Below are positions 21,988 through 33,032 of a DNA stretch of 64,000 nt, piece by piece. The notes below the pieces were generated by a model. It saw only the letters and a list, made by a program, of their open reading frames with translations, did not search any database and was not told where the DNA came from. The number at the start of each line of letters is the position of its first letter. Position 1 is the first letter of the stretch. This DNA is from Cephalotrichum gorgonifer. Its lineage: Eukaryota > Ascomycota > Sordariomycetes > Microascales > Microascaceae. The translations under genes were made by a program, and so were the position numbers. The stretch covers positions 1,886,209 to 1,950,208 of the forward strand of contig ONZQ02000006.1 in the NCBI GenBank assembly GCA_900312665.1. Direction: 5' to 3'.

Positions 21988-22566
21988 AACGGTGGCGTTT
22001 TCAAGGTCATGAGCTTGTTTTTTGTTGTCCCCTGCTTTTCGTCGGGGGGGGGGGGGGGGGTATTTCGTTCTTTTTCCTGAGACATTTCAGGGATGATTTT
22101 CTGAAGCCTTTCTTCTTCTTTCTTCAAAGTTTCTGCGGATTTTGAAGCGGGATTTGAAGCTTTGTTTTGTCACTTTTTTCAGGGTCTTCGGAGGGAGTGG
22201 AGGATTCAGTGCATTTTCGGACGGGGGTTATGAGGCATGAGGCGAAGCAAGGACAGGAGTTCTATCACGAGAGAGAAAAAAGGGCTACGTACGTAGTAGA
22301 GTTGAAGCGTTTTGATTTCTTCGTCTAGTTAATAATAATACACTTTATGAGTTGTACACCCATTCCATCGTGATGCAGAATGCCGTGACAGGAGAGACAC
22401 TGCGCCGTGGTTTTCTTCGTACACAGGTGTAAATCCTCTTTTTGCTGTTTGCTTGTACTTTGTGCATGGAGTGTAAAGATGATGATTGCCCGTCATGGGA
22501 TATTTTTTGCTCATTCGCTCGTTAATAACAATAATAAATCTTTGCTTTTTTTCTTCCTCTTCTTCT
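21988..22566. other. intergenic between convergent 3' ends
   Basis: It contains a run of 17 G at 22044-22060 and AT-rich stretches near 22330-22345 and 22525-22545 that may hold polyadenylation signals for both genes. No gene was seen. Confidence 0.5.
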
Positions 22567-23898
22567 TCATACACCGCGCAAGGCCATGCCACCCAGGACG
22601 AGGACCTCGGTCTCGGCCTTCTTCTCCCGGTCCGGGAGCTTGTCGAGCCAGGGGATGCCGTTGAGCTTGTAGTACTTGCGGACCTTTGCCCAATCCGTCA
22701 CGGAGGCGATGTTCTCGTCCGTGGGCGGGAGGGGGGTGCCCTTGATGCTCTCTGAGGCGTGCTCCCAGATGGAGGAGGGGGTGGTGGATGGTGGGGAGGC
22801 GGGGTGGGTGAGCTTTAGGACGAGGAGGGAGGTGGTTTGGGGGGATATGCCGAATCGGCGGTAGGATTCGGAGATCTAAGGGGGGGGTGGGAATTTTGTT
22901 AGCGTTGGGGCGTTTGGTAGGGGATTGGGAGTGACGGAAGGTTCGGGCGTGGGTATGGGGAAGAAGGGAGACAGGACGGGAGGCGGGAAGGATGGCAGGG
23001 GGGCGTGAGGGTTGTGGTGATGGGGTCGTTGAGTGATGATGAGAGTGGGTCATTTGATGTAAAAGTGTAAACTGGAGGTTGGAGGTACGTGTAAATGCGG
23101 GTCGGTCGGTGAAAGGGGCAAGGAGTGGGGCGCGTTCGAGGAAGGGGTGCGGCGGTCCGGGGCAGGGGGGGTGGCTAGTGGGTGAGATTTTGAGATAAGG
23201 CGAGGAAAGCAAAACGTAAATGTAACCTACGTTCGTGGAGGGGTTAAGGGAGACTATGACCTCGGAGTGGACGTTTGGCGTGAGGAGGGAGTCGTTCAGG
23301 AGGGCCGAGACGGCCTTGTAGGCTGCCGCTAGGACTTGGCGCCTGGATACGATCTGCGACAACGGAGAAGGGGGGGGCTTGGTTAGTACGTCTTGGGAAG
23401 GAGGGAAGAAAAAAAAGATTAGGGCGTGTGTGGAAGGGAGTTGTAGGAGGGAGAGGGGGCGTGAGTGAAGGAATCGTGAAAGTGGTCAGGCGGGCGGACG
23501 CCGGGTTTACGCGAGCGAGCGGGGGAATGGGGATACGGGAAGCGGTCAGGGGGAGAGAAAGACACGATGCAAAGTGTAAGAGAATTAAAAGGTCGATCTT
23601 TGTCTTTGGTCCCCTGACCCAAAAAAGGAACAGGGGTAGAGAACCAGCGGGAGGAGCGCGTGGGGTGGGAGGTGGAAGTGTGTGGTGTGGTGGGCTGAAA
23701 AAGGAACCGGGGGACGGGGGGGCGGAAGGGGGGAAAACTCACGACGGAGGCATCGATGAATGTGTACTCAAAGTCCGTGTTGCGCGCCAGGAGATGTGAG
23801 TGAAGCTCCGCGGCGTTTGTGACGTTTGTGAAGAGGGCGAGGTGGAGGGTGTGCGTGGCGGGGAGGTGTTCTAGCGTGATGGACTCCATCGCGTCCAT
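22567..23898 (-). CDS. cgi121: KEOPS/EKC complex subunit Cgi121
   Basis: Three exons (23898-23743, 23353-23231, 22875-22567) encode 195 residues, the usual size for Cgi121/TPRKB. Introns are long for this window (389 and 355 nt; 23354-23742 and 22876-23230) with clean gtgagt/gtaggt donors. Diagnostic stretches are LALFTNVTNAAELHSHLL near the start, IVSRRQVLAAAYKAVSAL in the middle, and SLNPSTNISESYRRFGIS across the second junction, then TSLLVLKLT. The protein is the regulatory subunit of the KEOPS complex, which makes threonylcarbamoyl-adenosine on ANN-decoding tRNAs. It binds the kinase Bud32 and the tRNA 3' end. A second ATG three codons in is possible as start. Confidence 0.9.
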
Positions 23899-25341
23899 GG
23901 TGGGCGGTGGGTGGTTGGCTTGGGGAGGGTTGTAGTTGTGGTGGTGGTGGCTTTCGTCGTCGTTTGAGGTTTGACGATGTTTTCGTGAGCGGGGTTTAGA
24001 TGTGTCGTCTGGATGTGTTTTCGAAGATTAGGTGAGGCTTGGGAGGTTTGGAGGGGCAATGCGACTGTCGGTGGTGGGGTTGGATTGGGACAATTAGTCA
24101 CCATTGAGAAAGGCTTTGGTTGGATCTTTAGATATTTACACGAGTAAGTCCATCCGACTACCTCCAATACAGCTGCAACTACACTGAGACCAAGACCACA
24201 ACTGCGAGGCTAAGAAAAAGTATTTGAGCCGCACCGCCAACGCCGGGACTACGGGAGGGTAGAAAATCAAGGCATGCGAATACTCTGCTCATATATTAAC
24301 GCCATGGTGTAAATTGTCTACTACATATTCGGGAAATGTCGGCTGCACTTCGAAGAAAAGATATCACTTACTCGGACCGGTGTACTCTCTCCCGCTCTAG
24401 AAATATGATACCATAGCCAACAGCGCCCGTTCATTATCATCTCCATGGCCGAAACCTTGATAATAAACAAGACGTTTGGTAGGATTCTCTTGTCTCCGGT
24501 TCCGGCCTCCAACGGGAGGCGAGGTGCGAGAGGCGAGAGGCGGGAGGAGGGTGACGCCGCACGCACGCACGCACCCTCCGCAGATCCCTTTTGCGCCCGC
24601 TGCTGCCCACTTGATCAATGGCCGCTGCGGTTCCAGAAATTCTCCACCGATGGGACACCACACACACCACACACCCGGAGCGTGGCAACAAATCCCCGGT
24701 TTATCCGGGGTGAGAGGAGCCACAGGGAGAGAGAGTGGGGAGCTAATTACCACCTGCCGCGTGCGAAGTCTGGAAAGGGAGCCATTAGCGTGTCTGTATT
24801 TATCGAAATGCAGGATCAAAGGGGGCAGGGATCCCGCCTCCCGCGGTGGAATGGGCCTAGATCTAAGACATGTAGATCGTTTTTTAACCCTTCGAACTCC
24901 TAGCTATCTACGAGTGGAATGGGATGACGACCGGAACCGGAGCCGTGGGCTGATAACGAAATGTGGACCGTGCGTAGAAACTGTGTAATGCTGGATAGCA
25001 CACTGTGTTCAGCTGGCGCGCCGAGTTAAGGCCGGAAGCTTAAGCTGGTAGGTACGATGGCGTGTCGAATGACGTGAGAGCTCATTGGAACGGGGACGGC
25101 CGTCTCCCTGTCTGCACCTGCCAACCCCCCCCCCCCCCCACGATTCGATTCGATAGAAATAGCCACGACGGAAGATCCCGTCCAAACGACAAGGACACAC
25201 GGGACGCGGGACACGGAACATCCCGTCGGAATTTCTAAGAGCTATAGCTAGTAGCTATTTCTAGAGAGCGCTACATCGCGCCGGAGACCCGCTCTTCCTC
25301 CGCCTACCTTGTCTACTCCGCCCCACACGCCACCCCCCCCC
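23899..25341. other. intergenic, divergent promoter region
   Basis: About 1.4 kb between the leftward cgi121 and the rightward Zn2Cys6 gene. It contains a C-run of 15 at 25125-25139 and short repeats of acgc near 24561. Only unbiased short frames were found. Confidence 0.5.
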
Positions 25342-26193
25342 ATGTCCACGACGGACGAGCCGGGCCTGGGGCAGGACGGGCCCTCGACATATCCGCTGCC
25401 GCCGTCGAACATCGACCCCGTGCTCGCGAGCGCGCAGGACGAGCATGAGCGCGAGGCGCGGATGAGGGGCGAGAAGAGGCCGAGGGAGGCGGTTGGGTAT
25501 CCCGGGGGCGTGGAGCTGGGGAATGGCGATGTGGGTGTTAGTGCTAGTGGGAATGGCAACAGCAACGGCAACGGGGGCTTTGACGAGGGGGTGAAGAGGA
25601 GGCGGGAGGTGGTTGGGGAGAGCGGCGAGAGGGAAGGCGGGAGGACGGGATACACCCGGACGGGACAAGCTTGTGATCGGTGCAAGGTGGGTCGGCCTTC
25701 AAGCTTTAAAGGGCTTTTTCCTGCCTACTTTTATTCTCCCAGTGTCTCGCAGCCCCAGGGGCGCTTCCTTCTCCTACCTTTATCCCTCCCCCAGTTATGC
25801 TAGTTACTTTCCCGAGTTATCTGGAACGCGCAGCGGAAGCTGACAGATGATGGGACGTGAACATAGACGCGCAAGATCAAGTGCGACGGCCTCCCAGAGG
25901 GCTGCTCGCCCTGCGCCACCGCCGGCGTCGACTGCTACGTCACCGACCGCATCTCCGGCCGCACAGAGAGGAGGGGCTACCTGCAAGACCTGGAGAGGGA
26001 GAGGGAGAGGATGGTGGCCTACATACGCGACCTCGAGAGCGTCATCGCCGAGGCGCCCGACGTGAGGGTCAGGTCCTCGCCCTGGACTTCTGTGGCGAGT
26101 GAGGGTGTTGAAGTTGGGGCCGAGGGCGGGGAGTGGGAGAGGGTGGGTGAGGTGCTTGTTTGGCGGCTCCGGAGGAGGGAAACGGGTGGGTGA
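25342..26193 (+). CDS. short Zn2Cys6 zinc-cluster protein without regulatory domain
   Basis: Exons 25342-25686 and 25867-26193 (180-nt intron, gtgggt...acatag) encode 223 residues. The N-terminal 110 residues are disordered, with NGNSNGNGG and a basic KRRR patch. The splice joins CDRCK to TRKIKCDG and completes a binuclear zinc cluster at residues 111-138: Cys at 111, 114, 121, 128, 131 and 138, spacing CX2CX6CX6CX2CX6C. YVTDRISGRTERRGYLQDLERERERM follows, the linker and coiled-coil typical of a large regulator subgroup. The frame then ends about 70 residues later. The middle homology (fungal_trans) domain of full-length relatives, which are usually 600 residues or more, is absent, and the next 800 bp look non-coding. 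The gene may be truncated, or may encode a DNA-binding competitor; a missed intron near the 3' end is also possible. Confidence 0.6.
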
Positions 26194-27005
26194 GGGAGGT
26201 TCCGGGTTGGGTTTGGGGGAGGCTGGTTGGGGCTTCGGGCTAGACGGGTGATAGCGGCCGGGAGGCACGCCTGGGCGGTGAGATTCGCTGTTTTAGCTTG
26301 GGATGCGTCGCATTGTCTCCTGGCGCGGGTCTGGGTCTGCTTTGCTCGCTCGGCCCTTGGGAGGCGTAATATAGCGGGCGGGGAGGGGTTGTCTGGAGTA
26401 TTGTGAGCTGGTCATTTTGAGGCCCGAGGAGAAGTCACGCAGCGGAACCGAGTATGGCGACTACGCCCAATGTTTGATGGGAATGGAAACCTTCCTACTG
26501 CGGAGGCTGTGTGCCTTGACGAAATAGGGGGCGCTTTGTACGATATTGGTAACCTCGCGCCCCATCTACTTACGAGCGGGTTGAGCCAGCAGATTTCGAT
26601 AACCGAGGAAATGCAAAGTATAATTACTTGATGCGCATCTTACAGATGATCACCAAGGGAGCTTAGTGAGGGCGAATCTACAGATACCACCAGCTTACAT
26701 CTGCTGTAGAAGCAAGAGCCCACGAGTTCGTCATGTAGATATTTCCATTAAAGACCCAATACTCATACAATCTCATGTAAAAAAAATATGAATCAAAACG
26801 CCGAGGTTGCAATGACCCCTTTCCCCATCCGTCACCCGTCTCATGTTCCATGCACGATGCAAGGACGAGGCAAGAAAATAAAAACATTCAACGCCAAAAA
26901 CCCTACTTCCCGCGTCCAGCGGAAGAGAAAGAGAAACACAAGACACCACATCAGTCACCACTTTGGCCCATGACACTGATATATGTACGCCAGCCCACTA
27001 GACAT
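26194..27005. other. intergenic, no gene seen
   Basis: It follows the zinc-cluster gene and contains the 3' region of the kinesin gene. It was searched for a continuation of the transcription factor in all frames and none was recognised. Confidence 0.45.
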
Positions 27006-30000
27006 CTACCTCCACCCCCCGAGACTCGCCCTCGGCTGCCGATGCGCCATGCCCGAGATCGTCACCCTCCTGCTCCCCTCCTCCCTCGTGGGCGGACTCC
27101 CCTCCCGCACGCTACCGCCCAGATTCATCCGGCGCGCCTGACCGAGCGTGAAGGCCTTCGCGCGCATCTCGGGCGGCGAGCACGACACGGGCGGGCTGAT
27201 GCGGCTCTCACCGCTGTTCCGGCGCCGCGAGACGCCGTTCGAGGACGAGAGGCTCCCCGCCAGCGACGCGCGCGGGGGGCGGGAGGCCGACGGCGCGGGG
27301 AGCGACGCGAGGGAGACGCGGCGGGCGTGGCGCTTCGCCATCGCGGCGCCGATCCTCCGCGCGTCGAGAGAGGAGGACTCCGAGTCCGAAGAGGGGCTGC
27401 GGTGCCGCGAGGGGGGTTCGTTCTCGTCGGCTAGGCGAGGCGGGCTCGGATTCGGGGGCCGCTCGATGGCCGGCGGGGACATGTTTGTCGAGCGGGCGAG
27501 GGAGAGGGTGCGGAGCGGGGAGGGCTTGTCGCTCGCGTCGGAGGACGTGGGGGAGGAGCCGGAGCCGAGGTTCAGGGAGAGAGAGGGCGCGCGGAGGATG
27601 GGGGAGTTGGAGTTGCGCGGGCGAGACTTGGAGAGGAACCCGGCCTGGAACCTGCCGCCGGGCCGCGCGATGTTGGTCGACTCCGCAGGCTGATCGAGGG
27701 AGGAGGAGGGGGGAGGGCTGGAGGTCGAGAGGGAGGAGGAGTCCGGGTCCGGCTCGTTGTAGCTGAGCGGCGAGGGGGACATCAGACGCATGGACCGGGC
27801 CTCGGGCGGCGGCGCCAGTTCGGGGCTGGAGTCGTACTTCTGCGGCGTCTTCTGGAAGTCCACGAGCGTGCCGTCGCCGTCGTCATCGCGCCACCTCACG
27901 GACCGCTTCGACGGCGACTTCTTCTTGGGAGTGTGGTTCATGACGGCCTTGCGCACGAGGAGAGGCGCCTTGCGGCGGCGGGGGGAGGAGGAGGATTTGG
28001 TCGGTGAGGTCATTGATGCGGGCACGTGCGGCGGGATCGCGGAGGCGGCAAACACGGGCTGCTGAGGGATATCACGGGGGAGCTCGCGCGGCACAGCGGG
28101 GGAGGGGGCGGCCTGCCGCTTCTTGGGGGTGCCCCGGCGGGTGGGTGGGAAGGCCTCGATGGCCGGAGGGACTCCGTCGGGCTTGACGACGTGCGAGGCG
28201 GCCGAGACGCCCGACTCGAGGAGCCGGTTGACGATGCCCTTGGCGTGCGTCACGGCGTCCGCCTCGCTCATGGCGAGCGTGTCGGAGAGGGACGAGACCA
28301 TCTCGAACTGCGCCGTGAGAAGGATCTGCATCGTGGCCGCGTCTCCGGCCCTCTCCTGCTCCAGGACCTCGCGGTACATCTCCTTTGCGAAGTTGGACTT
28401 GAGGAGCTCCGACTCGCGCTGGAGCGTGGCGACCTCGGTCGTGCACTCCGGGTCGTCGGCCTCGAGGAGCCGTATCGCGTGCTGCAGCGCGGTGTCCACG
28501 GCGCGCTCCCAGTTCGTCGCCTCCAACCTCTGGTGGAGGTGGTGCCTGCTCGCCTCCAGCTCCACGAGGATCCCCTGCGCCGTCTTGCGCATCGTCCTCA
28601 GGCTCCCCGGCATGTCGCCCTCGTCGCCGCCCCGCCCCGCGCACACCGCGTCGAACGACGCCAGCCACGCCGAGAGGATGGAGATGCGGCGCTCGAACAG
28701 CTTCTGCCTCTTCAGGAGCGTGATCTTCTCCCGCCTCTGCTCGAGCGTGTTGTCGTACGCGGCCCGCAGGCGCTGAACGCCCTCGCGGCACGTGGACTCC
28801 GTCTTCTCCGTCTGCTTCCGGAACTTGGCGAAGAAGATCTTCTCGGCGTCCTTCTGCTGGGCCTTGAGCTCGTTGATCATGGCCATCTGCTCGTCGATCT
28901 TGACCAGGAAGTCCTTGACGTGGCGGTTGACGTTGAAGACGTTGCGCGTCACCTTGGTCTGGATGTTCTTGGCGCGGTTCGCATACCGGAGCGTGTTCTG
29001 CGTCTCGTCGAAGTGGGCGCTGCTCGGGCTCACGCACACAATCATGACCGTCTTGCAGTTGCCGCCCAGGGAGAACTTGAGGAGGCGCGTGAGCTTGCTG
29101 TTTCGGTAAGGGATGTGGTTGTTCCGACGCGGGTCGCAGAGGGCGTTGATGCAGCTGCCCAGCGCGAGGAGGGACTTGTTGATGTTGGCGCCCTCCATGA
29201 GCCGGTCGCCGCGGTTCTTGGTGGCACTGGCGCGCTCGCTGCCCGCGAGGTCGATGATGCTGAGCGTGGCCATGGTGTGCGGCTCGCTCGGCCCCGCGTT
29301 GCGGTCGCGCTGGGCGACGTTGATCTGCAGGACGGCGTGGGACCTGGACGACGTGGCGTTGGCCTCGGTGGGCGAGACGGTGCGGTACTCGTTGCCCTGC
29401 ACGATCATGTCCATCACCTCCTGCACGTTGGCCGGGCGGTGGCTCGTCAGCCCGGCCACCGTCACGGCCTGGTTCGTGTCCTCGCGGAGCATCAGGCCCT
29501 GCTTGCTGCCTCCGGGGACCAGCAGGTCGCGGATCGTCTCGTTGTAGATCTCCAGGTAGGAGAGCGTCACCTCGGTCACCTTGTCGTCGCTCCGCTCAGC
29601 GATCTTCTCGAAGAGCTCCTGCATCGTGAGGAAGATGATGCCCGGCTGCTGGGGCGTCCCAGTGATGGTGTGCGTCTTGCCGCAGCCCGTGGCGCCGTAG
29701 GCGAATACTGTTGCGTTGTAGCCGTCGAGGACACTGTCGAGGAGCGTCTTCGTAGTGCCCTCGTAGACCTCGGTCTGCTGGGCGTTGTCGTCGAAGATTC
29801 GGTCGAAGGCGAAGACTTGGTCTTTGACCTTCCTGCCGCCGACGACGGAGCGGGAGAACTTTTGAACGGGGTTGTTCTCTGGGGGGTCGAACACACTGGC
29901 TTGTTAGAACCGGGTGGTGGATCGGACGGCTCCGGGGGAGGGAGAGGGATGGAGGCGGATACGTACAGACAGCGGTCGTCGACTACCTTGATCACGGAGC

Positions 30001-30281
30001 GGATCCCTCGCTGGTGTAGTTTTGGCGCTGGGGCGGCCGCCATGGAGCCATCCCCAAGAAAGACGGTTCCATCATCGGTTTTGGTTCTGGAACGGGGGGG
30101 CGGTCGGTCAGCAAGGTCTGAGGAACGATCCGGGCTATGGGAAGGGGAAGGGGGAGTCGCGATCGGTCGATGGGTTTCCGATAAAGGTAAACAAAACTTA
30201 CAACTGAGCCGCCTCCCTGATGGTGAAGGGCCGTACTCTGACGGTGACGGAGATGGAGCTCGCTCCGGGGTCGGCAACCAT
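27006..30281 (-). CDS. kinesin-8 motor protein (Kip3/Klp5/Klp6 family)
   Basis: Three exons (30281-30202, 30086-29967, 29895-27006) encode 1029 residues. Introns are 30087-30201 and 29896-29966. The motor domain is N-terminal: SSISVTVRVRPFTIREAAQL, then DDRCLVFDPPENNPVQ across the second junction, the P-loop GATGCGKT at ~134-141, switch I NATSSRSH, switch II DLAGSE and the IPYRNSKLTRLLKFSLGGN microtubule-binding loop. A neck/coiled-coil region follows (KDFLVKIDEQMAMINELKAQQKD), then a long helical part and a Ser/Pro/Arg-rich, probably phosphorylated tail. The conserved ALxxLxxCINALCD and long loop 2 region fit kinesin-8, plus-end-directed motors that depolymerise microtubules and control spindle and nuclear positioning. 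Family assignment is by motor sequence pattern. Confidence 0.92.
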
Positions 30282-31875
30282 TGTGCTTCCCTCGGCGCGA
30301 TACGGACGTGGTCGTGGGCGTGGTTTGGTCGTGGTTCTCGACTCGCTTTTGTCGTTGAGGATATTCCGGGAGAGTCGTGGTTTGGCGTCGAGTGGCGGCG
30401 CTTGGCGTTGATGGTGTAGTTTCGGTTTGAGGGGCCTTAACTGACGATGTTGAGAAACATTTGTTTTGCGGTGGAGCTCTCTGGATTGTTTAAGGGGGTC
30501 AAATTCACGGACAGCTGCTCCTGGTTGTTGACGTGGTGTTGCTGGCTCCGATTACGATTGTTGCCGGGGAAACGGTGGGGCCTGGCCCCCGGTAGTTACA
30601 AGTAGTTAGTGTACAATTTTAGGCGCTCCTCTCCCAGCTAATTGCGAGTCAAGCTATCCTCACTTTGGTATTATTACTACTTGCAACAAAGTAACCGTGC
30701 ACCACAAGCAGACGACCCTTTCTTTGGTCCAATTTCCTGTTTCTCCGTTTATTAAAGGATTGGATTATCTTCGCATTGACGTTTTGCGTTTAGCTGGTCT
30801 TTTCACCACTGCTTCATTTCTATTATTGTGTACTTTCTTCTCCACTCTCATCTCGTGCACCTTTTTTACCCATGCTCCCGTTTTTGCTTGGATACCTCTC
30901 GTCTTGATTTACCACCTCGCCATGCAGCTTCATGGTAGAATACGCGACATGGAGAACACGAACTTTTCCAATAGCACCCGATTCAAATCTTGGCCATAGT
31001 TGACACCGCTACAATACAACCCCCATGAGCTCTCTCAACCCGTCAACCAGCACAGTACAGTACTTGTATATCGAGTAACCCCCCCCCCCCCCCCCCCGGT
31101 ATCCTTGTCAGTGGTCGTCCTCCTCCCCTCGACAGCTTGGTGATCGGATATTGGAATCGACCCAGTGCGCATGCCTGCCATGTAAATTGGGGGGAGCGTC
31201 CAACTAGTAGATATTCCCTTGCGCACATGCCTGTCAAGCCTTCCCATTCCCCCCTCTTTCGTGGGATGCGACGGAAAGGCCGCCTGGCCCATAAGACTTT
31301 CTGTCCCCACATGTCAGATATCATATACGTACGCCCGTTACCTCCTGTTCATGGACGTTGAGGCCGAAGAAGCGTCCCAGTCGTAGCAAGAAGTGGGCGG
31401 GGTGGGAGGATACCAATCACTGTGTATAGCTAGTGCGGCGTGTAATACGCCAAGCCGAGATGTCTAGTTGGGAGTGAATGGGAGCGGGAGTGTAATAGGA
31501 CATCCTTCTTTTGGCACTCGTGCCGGGTGACAGGAAACTAGTTTCAAGGTGATGTGATGTATTCCCGGATGGGGGAATGAGTCGTCATCGTGCAGGTGAA
31601 AGGCCATACGCCTCAGTTTCTCCGCACTATTCTCATCCTGGTAGTATAGCAGGAGGGAGTGGCCACGTGAACCTAGAGAGGGCCAAGTGTTTGGGATCGC
31701 CATTCGTATTCGCGATGACGCGACCTCACAACACACTAGGCAAACCCTCAAACCCCCTCAGTATAACTAAAATGAGGTTTGCTCATCCAAGCGCTATCAA
31801 TCACCAAACGGCATCCCATATTTGAATTTATCCCTCATCAGCTGAGTTTTTCCCTCTCTCCCCAAACAGACAAAC
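30282..31875. other. intergenic, divergent promoter region
   Basis: About 1.6 kb between the leftward kinesin and the rightward glutathione transferase genes. It contains a run of 19 C at 31079-31097. No gene was recognised. Confidence 0.5.
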
Positions 31876-32550
31876 ATGGCCCGGCCGACACTCTACAGCT
31901 ACAAAGAGTCCGGCAACTCTTACAAGATCCGCCTCCTCGCCGCCCTCCTTAACATCGACCTCGAGATCGTCGAGGTCGACTTCCTCCACGACGAGCAGCA
32001 CTCCGAGGCCTTCCTCGCCATCAACCCGCGCGGCGAGGTCCCCACCCTCGTAGACGGGGACAAGACCTTCGCGGACTCGTCGTCCATCCTCGTTTGGCTG
32101 GCCGGGAAGCACGGAGATGACGGCGGGCCCGGCCCGTCGACGTACTGGTCCTCGGACCTGGCCGAGCAGGCGGCCATCGTCGACTGGCTCGCCTTTGCTA
32201 ACAGCTGGGTCCAGTACGGGGTGTTCACGGCGCGAGCGATACTCTCGTTCGGGGGCCCGTATAACGGGCTCGGGACGGAGAGTACGGAGCAGACGTTGAA
32301 GGAGGCGAAGGTGCGGAGTTATAAGTCTCTGGAGATTCTGGACAAGAGATTGGGTGGGGAGAAGTGGTTGGCGAACGGGAGGCCGACGATTGCGGACGTA
32401 AGTGTTTTTGTGTATGTGGCCCTCGCGCCGATGGGGGACATCGACTTGTCGCCGTACGAGCATGTGGTGGCGTGGATTCAGCGGGTGAAGGGGTTGCCAG
32501 GGTTCATCCCGATTGAAGGGTTGGATGACCCCTTGTATCGCCGTCGGTGA
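31876..32550 (+). CDS. glutathione S-transferase
   Basis: A single exon encodes 224 residues, the usual GST length. The thioredoxin-like N-terminal domain shows LYSYKESGNSYKIRLLAALL, IVEVDFLHDEQHSEAFLAINPRGEVPTLVD (cis-Pro in the PTL motif) and FADSSSILVWLAGK, the glutathione gamma-glutamyl-binding SS motif. The C-terminal helical domain shows SLEILDKRLGGEKWLANGRPTIADVSVF, with the conserved N-capping (T/S)xAD motif. Ser or Tyr in the first strand (YSYKESGNSYK) is the likely glutathione-activating residue. It probably acts in the cytosol in detoxification or oxidative stress. The GST class is not certain. Confidence 0.92.
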   Translation: MARPTLYSYKESGNSYKIRLLAALLNIDLEIVEVDFLHDEQHSEAFLAINPRGEVPTLVDGDKTFADSSSILVWLAGKHGDDGGPGPSTYWSSDLAEQAAIVDWLAFANSWVQYGVFTARAILSFGGPYNGLGTESTEQTLKEAKVRSYKSLEILDKRLGGEKWLANGRPTIADVSVFVYVALAPMGDIDLSPYEHVVAWIQRVKGLPGFIPIEGLDDPLYRRR

Positions 32551-33032
32551 ACTTTGTCTACGCTGTTGAGGCTTGACATTATCGGGGCCCGGTATATGGA
32601 GGAGGCGACGCGGCTGGGCATCCGAGTAGCGTCTCAGCCCGTGCTTCAGGTTAAAGATCATGAGTGACCCGCTTGGTTCGGGACGGGGACCCGCCCTACT
32701 CGAGGACTTGAGAAAAGATCTTGGCCTGTGATGTGCGAGATAGGAGAGGCGTAGGGGATTATTCAGTTTAAGCGCGGGTGGACTACAATTATAGCATGAA
32801 TCGGAGCTAAACACTCTATTCAAGCCGTACCAACTCCTGGAGCTCGCAACCTCGCCCCCAGCTCTCATTTAGACCTTGCTCTTGACATCCGCCCCTCGCC
32901 TATCCATCTTCTTCTCTCGCCTCCCTGACGCGTCGATCGTGGCTGCACCCTTCGGTCCCGAACCACGCCTCTTTCCCCCGTCTTTCCCCTGCCTGTCCAT
33001 CACTTTCCGCCGTCTCCCAACGGGCCGGCCCT
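32551..33032. other. intergenic between convergent genes
   Basis: It holds the 3' ends of the glutathione transferase gene and of the leftward Fta2-like gene. Nothing else was recognised. Confidence 0.45.

Noticed and set aside
28026..30419. A plus-strand reading frame of almost 800 codons antisense to the kinesin gene
   Set aside because: It is rich in Leu, Arg, Val, Gly and His, as expected of the opposite strand of a GC3-biased gene, and the minus strand carries every kinesin motif with proper introns.
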